DNA from: Sulfurimonadaceae bacterium | GTDB lineage: Bacteria; Campylobacterota; Campylobacteria; Campylobacterales; Sulfurimonadaceae | Length of the DNA stretch: 5,000 nucleotides | Direction: 5' to 3' | NCBI GenBank assembly: GCA_030610325.1 | Contig: JAUWRZ010000194.1 | Coordinates: 1 to 5,000, forward strand | Shown: positions 1 through 5,000 of the stretch, one piece after another | Layout of the letters: every line of letters begins with the position of its first letter | Numbering within the stretch: the stretch's first letter is position 1 | Translations under genes and position numbers: made by a program | Notes under the pieces: model-generated | The model's database searches: none | Told to the model about the DNA's origin: nothing | The model's input: the letters and a program-made list of their open reading frames with translations, nothing else

Positions 1-674
1 AGATGAGGTCATGGGCAACTGATAGTGATCATCACATCAGAAGGTTGGCCAGTGAAGGGTGTAGACCTCGACTGCCCTGGGCTATCTCACTTCCAGCGGT
101 CAAAGATGACCCCACAGAAGTCATAGCGATACTGGAGCTCTTAAAAGATGATGATAGTGAGTATGTCCGAAAAAGTGTGGCAAACAATCTTAACGACATC
201 TCAAAGGACAATCCCTCTATGGTAATCGATATCGCAAAAAGATGGATCGGGAGCGACCTTAAAAGAGATAAGATCATAAAGCACGGTTGCCGAACACTTC
301 TAAAAAGCAGCGATAGAGAGGTCTTGTCTATCTTTGGTCTTAATGCGATCAAAGAGCTTCAGATACGGATGCTCCAGATGCCCGATGAGGTAAAGATGGG
401 AGAGCAGATAGAGTTCTCATTTGACTTAAACGCCAAAGAGCCACTGGGAAAAGTCAGGATAGAGTACGCCATAAGCTTTTTAAGACAGAAAGATAGATAC
501 TCCACAAAAGTCTTTAAGACCTCAGAAGGTCTGGTAAAGCAGACGCGAAAGCGAGTCTCCAGTTTCTACTCGTTTAAGCCTATCACGACAAGAAAGTACT
601 ATAGAGGAGAGCATAAGCTCGCTATCATCGTCAATGGTGTCACGCTGATAAAAAAAGGATTTACGGTAAGTTGA
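1..674 (+). CDS. alkC: AlkC-type DNA alkylation repair glycosylase, 3' part (5' end outside window)
   Basis: This is a HEAT-like-repeat DNA glycosylase of the AlkC family, which removes cationic alkylated bases such as 3-methyladenine and starts base excision repair in the cytoplasm. Numbering visible residues from the Met at base 3, the block with RRLASEGCRPRLPW (13-26), followed by SEYVRKSVANNLNDISKD (52-69) and a KRW (79-81), is the hallmark helical-repeat signature of AlkC. Residues about 120-223 change to a beta-rich segment matching the C-terminal Ig-like domain found in one AlkC subgroup. Family members run to roughly 350-380 residues and the reading frame is open to the window edge, so the Met at base 3 is probably internal and the N-terminal repeats lie upstream. 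It ends in TGA and converges on the minus-strand gene after 8 bases, with no terminator hairpin between them. The family call is firm; substrate range is inferred. Confidence 0.88.
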   Translation, partial: MRSWATDSDHHIRRLASEGCRPRLPWAISLPAVKDDPTEVIAILELLKDDDSEYVRKSVANNLNDISKDNPSMVIDIAKRWIGSDLKRDKIIKHGCRTLLKSSDREVLSIFGLNAIKELQIRMLQMPDEVKMGEQIEFSFDLNAKEPLGKVRIEYAISFLRQKDRYSTKVFKTSEGLVKQTRKRVSSFYSFKPITTRKYYRGEHKLAIIVNGVTLIKKGFTVS

Positions 675-682
675 GAGATGAG

Positions 683-889
683 CTATCTTTCATCCGACAT
701 ACGATACCCATCATCAAAAGAGTGACCATCTCTAACGGCCTCGACCAAACGGATCAGCCCCGCTTGACCTTCTTTCACATACCACTCAGAGACGACATGA
801 CCTGCTGTTGCATAGGTGACGACCAGTTCACTTCCGTTGATGTCTTTTTGATACTTTTTAGTCGCGCTGTTCCACTCGTTCAGCGTCAC
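683..889 (-). CDS. Unrecognised small protein, or displaced C-terminal part of the upstream thioesterase gene
   Basis: I do not recognise this family. From the GTG at 889 it gives 68 soluble residues (MTLNEWNSATKKYQKDING... ending DGYRMSDER) with no signal peptide, membrane segment or cysteine. The frame stays open and protein-like upstream of 889: it continues as WKKIEEWEIAYPSVDEL and only meets a stop inside the thioesterase gene near 970. No ATG, GTG or TTG occurs in that stretch. The GTG at 889 has only a weak purine stretch before it, so the start is doubtful. The natural-looking sequence between 928 and 889 suggests translation enters from the thioesterase frame, either by -1 slippage at the A5 run (933-937) or because a base was lost there. 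Orientation and spacing put it in one transcription unit with the thioesterase. It ends 8 bases from the convergent alkC stop. Confidence 0.45.
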   Translation of the reverse strand: MTLNEWNSATKKYQKDINGSELVVTYATAGHVVSEWYVKEGQAGLIRLVEAVRDGHSFDDGYRMSDER

Positions 890-927
890 AAGCTCATCGA
901 CTGAAGGATAGGCGATCTCCCACTCTT

Positions 928-1407
928 CTATCTTTTTCCAGGCACGATCATCATGTCTGGGCTCGTGACTTCACCTTTGCCTATTATCCAGTTCTCCGTA
1001 GTCGCTTTTGCATAGAGCTTCCCAGATGCATCTTCGATATGTGTCTCAAAGAAGAGTCGTCTCCCTTTTCTCTGTGTAAGCCTGGAGAGGACATAGATAT
1101 ATTTCAGATCCTCTTTGATAGGCCTTATATAGGTCGTATTCATCTTTCTTGTCATATTAAAAGGAGCTATTAACATACTAAGGGGGCCAAGTGCGTTATC
1201 AAGAGCGGCGACTATCATACCTCCCTGCATAGTTCCAAATGGATTTAATGTAAGTCTTAGAACTGGCATCTTTACGGTAATGGACTTCGCATCAAGGTCG
1301 AACTTCACTATCTCACACTTCATGATCTGGAAACTTGGCGGAGGCAGGTCCAACTGCTCTCTCTTCTCACCAAGTACTTCATAAAAAAGTCTATCTATAT
1401 CGATCAC
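928..1407 (-). CDS. PaaI-like hotdog-fold thioesterase (4HBT superfamily)
   Basis: Predicted cytoplasmic acyl-CoA thioesterase of the PaaI/4HBT hotdog superfamily, 159 residues, about the usual length of a single-hotdog subunit. The central motif NPFGTMQGG (55-63) followed by ALDNALGPL (68-76) corresponds to the helix-capping GxxHGG...D signature. Asp70 fits the catalytic acid position, while the usual His is Gln61. The later strands contain TTYIRPI (91-97) and RRLFFETHIEDASGKLYAKATTENW (116-140), typical of the fold, which ends near residue 143. The substrate cannot be told from sequence. The start is GTG at 1407, preceded by an AGAGAGA purine tract a few bases upstream. The tail after residue 143 (KGEVTSPDMMIVPGKR) is not part of the fold, and it runs into a five-A stretch just before the TAG stop. 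A coding-looking continuation lies in the -1 frame. Confidence 0.85.
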   Translation of the reverse strand: MIDIDRLFYEVLGEKREQLDLPPPSFQIMKCEIVKFDLDAKSITVKMPVLRLTLNPFGTMQGGMIVAALDNALGPLSMLIAPFNMTRKMNTTYIRPIKEDLKYIYVLSRLTQRKGRRLFFETHIEDASGKLYAKATTENWIIGKGEVTSPDMMIVPGKR

Positions 1408-1416
1408 TTTATCTCT
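1408..1416 (-). promoter_or_regulatory. Ribosome-binding site deciding the GTG start of the thioesterase
   Basis: On the minus strand the sequence immediately before the GTG is AGAGAGATAAA. It supplies a purine-rich Shine-Dalgarno-like tract at short spacing. No ATG alternative with a better site was seen nearby, and the hotdog domain needs nearly all residues from this start. Confidence 0.5.
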
Positions 1417-1444
1417 CTTTATCAGAAAATATCCGAAGCAGTGT

Positions 1445-1473
1445 AGTATACTGAAACGATCTTACATACAAGA
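1445..1473 (-). promoter_or_regulatory. Possible sigma-70-type promoter of the thioesterase
   Basis: On the minus strand a TATACT hexamer (1450-1445) matches the -10 consensus at five of six positions, and transcription would begin near 1438, about 30 bases before the GTG start. The -35 region is poor: only TTGT-like sequence lies at 1466-1473, overlapping a small palindrome. The call therefore rests mainly on the -10 box and its position. Confidence 0.35.
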
Positions 1474-1528
1474 GGACTCTTCTTTATAGGACAAGGCCTA
1501 TAGCTGTGCTTTTGTGATTATCTGCTGA

Positions 1529-1557
1529 TTTACATTTGGTATGATTCTTACTATATT
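1529..1557 (+). promoter_or_regulatory. Sigma-70-type promoter of the KTSC gene
   Basis: TTTACA (1529-1534) and TATATT (1552-1557) are each one base from consensus and are separated by exactly 17 bases. Transcription would start around 1563-1565, which leaves a leader of only about 15 bases holding little more than the ribosome-binding site. An overlapping extended -10 candidate, TGGTATGAT (1537-1545), would start transcription about 12 bases earlier but lacks a good -35. Confidence 0.55.
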
Positions 1558-1566
1558 TTTTCTGAA

Positions 1567-1572
1567 AAGGAG
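1567..1572 (+). promoter_or_regulatory. Strong ribosome-binding site of the KTSC gene
   Basis: AAGGAG lies six bases before the ATG at 1579, which is near-ideal spacing. It fixes that start over any internal Met. Confidence 0.8.
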
Positions 1573-1578
1573 ATCTCC

Positions 1579-1797
1579 ATGAACAGGAGAAGCATAGTCT
1601 CCTCTATGATCCTCAGTGCTGGTTATGATACAAAGGAATCGATGCTGGAGATCGAGTTCAGCGATGGAGAAGTGTGGCAATATTTTGATGTCCCGGCATC
1701 AATATGGAAGAAGTTCATAGGATCAGACTCAAAAGGAAGGTCCTATAAAAAAACGATAAAATACCAATATGGCGGATCAAAACTTACTATGGTCTGA
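1579..1797 (+). CDS. KTSC-domain small protein
   Basis: A 72-residue protein made almost entirely of a KTSC domain, a short bacterial domain of unknown biochemical role that occurs alone or fused to other proteins. The visible signature is RRSIVSSMILSAGYD (3-17), then a strand pattern LEIEFSDGEVWQYFDVP (23-39), then an I-W-K-K-F helix and SDSKGRSYKKTIKYQY (49-64). These match the S...I..IGYD, L.I.F..G..Y.Y..VP and S.G..F...I....Y pattern of the family. The final consensus Cys is absent. It has no signal peptide or membrane segment and is probably cytoplasmic. It has its own promoter-like and ribosome-binding sequences, is divergent from the thioesterase gene, and stands about 300 bases before the next gene, so it is likely monocistronic. 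No clear terminator hairpin follows. The domain call is good; the function is unknown. Confidence 0.83.
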   Translation: MNRRSIVSSMILSAGYDTKESMLEIEFSDGEVWQYFDVPASIWKKFIGSDSKGRSYKKTIKYQYGGSKLTMV

Positions 1798-1951
1798 AAA
1801 GATATAGACATCCTGTTTGAGAGCACCTCGGACAATAGATGATCGTATCTTTGAAGCACCCTGCACTACAACTTCTTCTCTCTATATATCTTTCAAGAAC
1901 ACTATCATATTTTTTAATATTAAAATTCTATTTTAAGACAAAACTGTTAAA

Positions 1952-1957
1952 TATAAT
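1952..1957 (+). promoter_or_regulatory. Candidate -10 box for the large exported protein gene
   Basis: A perfect TATAAT is the best -10 candidate in the region. It has no good -35 at 16-18 bases upstream, only AT-rich sequence. If used, transcription would begin near 1964 and the leader would be about 140 bases. Weaker boxes closer to the gene (TATAAC near 2062-2067, GATACT near 2079-2084) would give shorter leaders. Confidence 0.35.
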
Positions 1958-1976
1958 GTAAATAATAGCAAATATG

Positions 1977-1989
1977 TTACATTTTGTAA
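1977..1989. repeat. Short palindrome, possible regulator site
   Basis: TTACA, three bases TTT, then TGTAA form a perfect 5-3-5 inverted repeat. It lies just downstream of the TATAAT candidate, a position suited to a repressor operator. In such AT-rich DNA, chance occurrence is possible. Confidence 0.35.
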
Positions 1990-1993
1990 TCTT

Positions 1994-2015
1994 CTTTACA
2001 TAGTAAAGGCTTTTT
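1994..2015 (+). repeat. Small hairpin followed by a T run
   Basis: CTTTAC, loop ATA, GTAAAG make a perfect six-pair stem followed by GC and five T. The stem has only two G-C pairs, so it would be a weak intrinsic terminator or attenuator. It could equally be an operator half of the leader. No gene ends close upstream of it. Confidence 0.35.
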
Positions 2016-2094
2016 GATAGAATTACATACAAAGAAAGCAGTTCTTAAGTATTTAATTTAATATAACAGTTTTATTAAGATACTGTGTATATAT

Positions 2095-2099
2095 GGAGA
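2095..2099 (+). promoter_or_regulatory. Ribosome-binding site of the large exported protein
   Basis: GGAGA lies seven bases before the ATG at 2107, good spacing for initiation. The first codons then encode the charged n-region of a signal peptide, which supports this start. Confidence 0.75.
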
Positions 2100-2106
2100 C
2101 TAACAT

Positions 2107-4998
2107 ATGAGCGTAAAAGATAACAGGTCTGTATCCCTTAGCGTATTGGCCATCGCATGGTCGTTAGCCTGTTCAACGCTCTTGGCAGATACGTATGAGA
2201 GCACTACGATCGATGGCAAGCTGGGTGACTGGAATGCGACTGAACGTCTAAACAGTGACAGAGATGCTCTTTATGCCAAGTATGTGACTATGCACAAGCC
2301 GACTTATCTTTTTGCTATTGAGACTACAGAGAAGAGCATCGGTCCGGAGACGACCATCTGGCTTAACACGGATGATGATGTGAAGACAGGTCACCAGGTC
2401 TGGGACAAATATGGTGGGGCTGAGTATTACATCAACATCCATTCAGATGGCAAACCTTATCTTTACAATGGTAAAAAGTTTGGTGAGTTCATACTCGGAC
2501 CACTTGAGCATAGTTATGGCGTAGATGGTAAGACTATCGAGATCGCACTACCTGCTTCGTTCATCGGGTCACCAGAAAAGAGTATTGGGCTGATCGGTGA
2601 CATAAACAATGACACCTTCTTGCCTGCCATCTACTCCAACGGACAGTTTGTCCTCCACAATAGACCGACTGCCATCACAGCCCCTATAGCTGTCATCAAG
2701 AGTTATGGGGAGATAGACCTTGATGGGTCGATCGAGGACTGGAGTGCGATGGCCCTTATCAACCTGCCATTAGACCTGCCTCCGACACTTGTCAACAGTG
2801 CAGAGAAGATCTATGCAAAGTCTGTTCTATCACCGGAGCCAGCTTACCTCTTTGCGGTGGAGACCAATGGGACTGTCATCAGACCGGAGAGCACCTTTTG
2901 GTTAAACACCGACAGTGATGCCAAGACCGGTCACCAGGTGTGGGGAAACTATGTCGGGGCTGAATATTATGTCAACATAAGTCCTGATAAAAGACCTTAC
3001 CTTTTCAAAGGTGACCCCTATGGAGAGCCTGTAGGCGGAGCGTTGGCATATAGCTATAATGAAGATGGTACTGTCTTGGAGTTTGCCATCCCTGCCGCAT
3101 CGATAGGCTCACCAAAAGAGAAGATCTCACTGATGGGTGACATCAACAATGCCATCTTCTTTCCAACAGACTACTCTACCGGTCAGTTCACTGTCACTAA
3201 CAGCAGCATCGAGCTTCCACCTCGCACTGACTTTAGTAAACGTGTGGGTATCGTCTACTCTGAGACCAGCAGATCAAACTTCTTTGACACCGACGAACAT
3301 ACTAAAAAGGCCCACTCCCAACTCTTTATGAGCACACAGAACCAATCGATGATGGCAGGGATCCCGTTTGATCTTTTAAGCGAAGACGATCTCTCTGATC
3401 TCACCAGGTTGGTAGACTATGATGTGCTGATCTTCCCCTCATTTGCTTCAATACCATCTGACAAGTCTGAGCGCATCCTTGAGAACCTCTACCAGGCAGT
3501 CTATCATTACGGTATTGGTATCATCACTTCTGGTGACTGGATGACTAACGGCTCTGATGGTACTCCTATTGAAGGTGATGCCTATCGTCATATGAAACAG
3601 ATACTCGGGATCGGTCGGGTGACTGGTGCGGGTCCGGTGGACATCACGCTCAAGGCTGGCAAGATGTCTCACCCTGCGATGGACAGGTATGCACCGGCTG
3701 AGACCATCTCTGTCTACGGAGGCAATCACTGGTATAGCCACTTTTCCGCAGCGAGTGATGGTGTCATGACACAACCGGTAGACACACTGGCAACACAGAC
3801 TGTCACGGGTAGTGTATCAGGGGAGTATGATGCCGTATTGGCCATAGAGACCGGAGCCCGCCATGTCCACTTCAGCTCTTTGGAGTTCATGGGTGATACC
3901 AACCTCTTATGGTCAGCTCTACAGTGGGTAGTCTATGGTAAAGAGACACCGATCGCCTTAAAGATGGGACGTCAGAAGAGCCTCTTTATCGCACGTAACG
4001 ATATAGACCAGAGTACACAAGAGCACAACGAAGAGCTCAGTGACCGTGCCCTGCTCTCTCTACTTGAGATATGGAAAGCAGAGTATGACTTTGTCGGAAG
4101 TTACTTTGTCGGTTCAGGGAAAAGCTCATCTGCCAAAAGCACCTGGAACCACTCCACATCCTTATATCAGAAGTGTATGGCTTTGGGCAATGAGATCGGG
4201 ACACACGCCTTTACTTTGGGGTCCGTATCGACAGGATCTGGATTTGGGTATGACCAGGCTATGGATATTGTCAATGAACAGCTTGCTCCGACATGGCGCA
4301 CTCAACGTGTTCGCAGTACACCGCATGCGCTACAGAGTGATGCCGATGTCGAACAGTACTGGCTGGATGAGTATAAAGGGAGTATGCATCATGCATCACA
4401 ACCAATAATCCACTGGCCATGGCACGATCACGCTTCCATAAACGGCACACCTTATGATGTGGCGATGTTCACTGACTCCATCAAGACCGCTTACGAGGAT
4501 GATGCAGAGTTTCTTACCTCTAAAGATGTCGCTCAACGGATCACTTCGTTTAAAGAGACCCGGCTATCGGTCGAACATGATGAAGAGAGCATACTGGTAA
4601 ACACCGATTCACGTAATGCCGGGAAGTTCGCTCTAGCTGTAGAGTTGAGACCAGGGAAAGTGATCAAAAAAGTAGATGACTGGTATGCCTATGATGATGA
4701 GCATGTTTTTCTTGACCGTGATGGTGGTGATTATGTCATTTACCAAGGTGACTCGTCATCGAAGGTCACGCACATCACTGATCTTCCGATGCGTGCAGAC
4801 CTGCTCTCCGTATCAGGTGATGGAAACGCTCTCTCTTTTAGTTTTGAAGGTGAAGGGACAGTACGTCTTGTACTCGCTCAGAACAGTCAAGACTACATGT
4901 TTACCGGTGTCGACAAGGTGACTACCATAGACAGTAATACCGTAGAACTTGACTTTGACACCTTGGGCGTACACTCTGTAACGACTACACTCAGGTAA
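2107..4998 (+). CDS. Exported PelA-like multidomain protein: tandem CBM9-like domains, GATase-like domain, polysaccharide deacetylase-like domain
   Basis: A 963-residue exported protein probably acting on a polysaccharide. Residues 1-27 form a signal peptide (charged start, hydrophobic 9-21, likely cleavage after LLA27). Residues about 31-186 and 202-365 are two homologous CBM9-like beta-sandwiches. Each starts with a hydrophobic-DG-x-x-DW motif and carries WLNTDxDxKTGHQVW (85-99, 265-279), likely a calcium-binding loop. Residues about 378-610 form a Rossmann-like GATase fold (RVGIVYSE, DVLIFPS, GIITSGDW) without a nucleophile cysteine; the only cysteines in the protein are 22 and 690. Residues about 622-815 resemble a NodB/CE4 or PelA-type deacetylase: FIARNDID (627-634), GNEIGTHAFT (694-703), RSTPH (736-740), HWPWHDH (769-775). 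The usual second metal His of motif 2 is Leu704. Residues about 816-963 form a beta-rich C-terminal domain with no membrane anchor. The domain order is inferred by pattern; an inactive binding protein remains possible. Confidence 0.72.
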   Translation: MSVKDNRSVSLSVLAIAWSLACSTLLADTYESTTIDGKLGDWNATERLNSDRDALYAKYVTMHKPTYLFAIETTEKSIGPETTIWLNTDDDVKTGHQVWDKYGGAEYYINIHSDGKPYLYNGKKFGEFILGPLEHSYGVDGKTIEIALPASFIGSPEKSIGLIGDINNDTFLPAIYSNGQFVLHNRPTAITAPIAVIKSYGEIDLDGSIEDWSAMALINLPLDLPPTLVNSAEKIYAKSVLSPEPAYLFAVETNGTVIRPESTFWLNTDSDAKTGHQVWGNYVGAEYYVNISPDKRPYLFKGDPYGEPVGGALAYSYNEDGTVLEFAIPAASIGSPKEKISLMGDINNAIFFPTDYSTGQFTVTNSSIELPPRTDFSKRVGIVYSETSRSNFFDTDEHTKKAHSQLFMSTQNQSMMAGIPFDLLSEDDLSDLTRLVDYDVLIFPSFASIPSDKSERILENLYQAVYHYGIGIITSGDWMTNGSDGTPIEGDAYRHMKQILGIGRVTGAGPVDITLKAGKMSHPAMDRYAPAETISVYGGNHWYSHFSAASDGVMTQPVDTLATQTVTGSVSGEYDAVLAIETGARHVHFSSLEFMGDTNLLWSALQWVVYGKETPIALKMGRQKSLFIARNDIDQSTQEHNEELSDRALLSLLEIWKAEYDFVGSYFVGSGKSSSAKSTWNHSTSLYQKCMALGNEIGTHAFTLGSVSTGSGFGYDQAMDIVNEQLAPTWRTQRVRSTPHALQSDADVEQYWLDEYKGSMHHASQPIIHWPWHDHASINGTPYDVAMFTDSIKTAYEDDAEFLTSKDVAQRITSFKETRLSVEHDEESILVNTDSRNAGKFALAVELRPGKVIKKVDDWYAYDDEHVFLDRDGGDYVIYQGDSSSKVTHITDLPMRADLLSVSGDGNALSFSFEGEGTVRLVLAQNSQDYMFTGVDKVTTIDSNTVELDFDTLGVHSVTTTLR
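2197..2664 (+). repeat. First CBM9-like domain copy (tandem duplication, copy 1)
   Basis: Residues 31-186 of the exported protein align with residues 202-365. The central part, from PET (80-82) through YLY (118-120), has an exact 180-residue offset to copy 2. Shared segments include WLNTD, KTGHQVW, GAEYY and, near the end, GDINN. At DNA level GGTCACCAGGT at 2389-2399 recurs 540 bases on, while most other positions have diverged, so the duplication is old. Confidence 0.85.
2710..3201 (+). repeat. Second CBM9-like domain copy (tandem duplication, copy 2)
   Basis: Residues 202-365 repeat the fold of copy 1. The copy opens with IDLDGSIEDW, has about ten extra residues before the first strand pair, then runs in register (YLFAVET, RPES, KTGHQVW, GAEYY, GDINN). 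The acidic residues of the NTDxD loop (Asp269, Asp271) are kept in both copies, pointing to a conserved metal-binding or structural role. Confidence 0.85.
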
Positions 4999-5000
4999 AA

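Larger units (their letters stand above)
1798..2106. other. AT-rich intergenic region upstream of the large exported protein
   Basis: No credible gene is present on either strand. The first half (to about 1890) has near-average composition and no convincing terminator. From about 1900 onward the DNA is extremely AT-rich. That second part contains a perfect TATAAT, short inverted repeats (1977-1989, 1994-2008, 2066-2086), a 10-base inverted pair 114 bases apart, and several TTACAT motifs. Together these suggest a regulated promoter and leader for the gene at 2107. Confidence 0.6.

Noticed and set aside
32..352. Minus-strand open frame inside alkC
   Set aside because: It is a shadow of a strongly recognised gene, with low-complexity Ser/Leu-rich translation and no start signals.
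671..904. Plus-strand open frame of 77 codons opposite the 683-889 gene
   Set aside because: It is cysteine- and histidine-rich, lacks a ribosome-binding site, and mirrors the minus-strand frame, whose protein looks more natural and continues beyond it.
1498..1680. Minus-strand open frame overlapping the KTSC gene start
   Set aside because: It overlaps the promoter, ribosome-binding site and first third of a recognised domain gene, and its translation resembles nothing coherent.
1797..1895. Possible terminator from AAAGATATAG (1798 region) pairing with CTATATATCTTT (1883-1894)
   Set aside because: The loop is about 75 bases, the arms are imperfect and AT-only, and no T run follows. The GTCT/AGAC pair nearer the stop is only four base pairs.
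2300..3300. 540-base direct repeat as a mobile or recombination element
   Set aside because: Similarity is mainly at protein level with only short identical DNA stretches, in frame within one gene. It is an old domain duplication.
3448..3774. Minus-strand 108-codon open frame inside the exported protein gene
   Set aside because: It is a shadow: Arg/His/Thr-rich translation with no ribosome-binding site, opposite conserved domain sequence.
4040..4408. Plus-strand +1-frame 122-codon open frame inside the exported protein gene
   Set aside because: It overlaps the deacetylase-like motifs in another frame. The Trp/Arg/Met-rich composition is typical of frame shadows.

Overview
The window reads as ordinary bacterial chromosome with tightly packed genes, moderate GC in the coding regions and very AT-rich intergenic DNA (only 10 G/C in the 60 bases 1921-1980). 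Start sites carry plain Shine-Dalgarno sequences. The style and gene content would fit a Gram-negative such as a sulfur-oxidising member of the Campylobacterota (Sulfurimonas/Sulfurovum-like). That is an impression from composition and protein sequence, not a demonstrated assignment.

Layout. (1) 1-674 (+): the 3' part of an AlkC-type DNA alkylation-repair glycosylase, cut by the left edge. (2) 683-1407 (-): a hotdog-fold PaaI-like thioesterase (928-1407), followed in the -1 frame by about 80 coding-looking codons (to 683). These are either a short separate gene with a weak GTG start or the displaced C-terminal part of the thioesterase gene, split at a run of five A. This block converges on alkC with an 8-base gap. 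(3) 1408-1578: a divergent promoter region. (4) 1579-1797 (+): a 72-residue KTSC-domain protein with a strong promoter-like sequence and a strong ribosome-binding site. (5) 1798-2106: an AT-rich intergenic region with a perfect TATAAT box and several inverted repeats. (6) 2107-4998 (+): a 963-residue exported protein that dominates the window. Its order is signal peptide, two tandem CBM9-like beta-sandwich domains in a 180-residue register, a cysteine-less GATase-like Rossmann domain, a NodB/CE4-like polysaccharide-deacetylase domain with unusual metal-site motifs, and a C-terminal beta domain.

The first three genes look like unrelated housekeeping or stress functions, with no sign of a shared pathway. 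The large exported protein has the middle-to-end domain order of PelA-type exopolysaccharide-modifying enzymes, but carries carbohydrate-binding-like modules in place of a glycoside hydrolase domain. It is the most likely place for something not yet described. It ends two bases before the window edge, so any polysaccharide cluster downstream is out of sight. No RNA genes, insertion sequences, CRISPR arrays or phage genes were seen.
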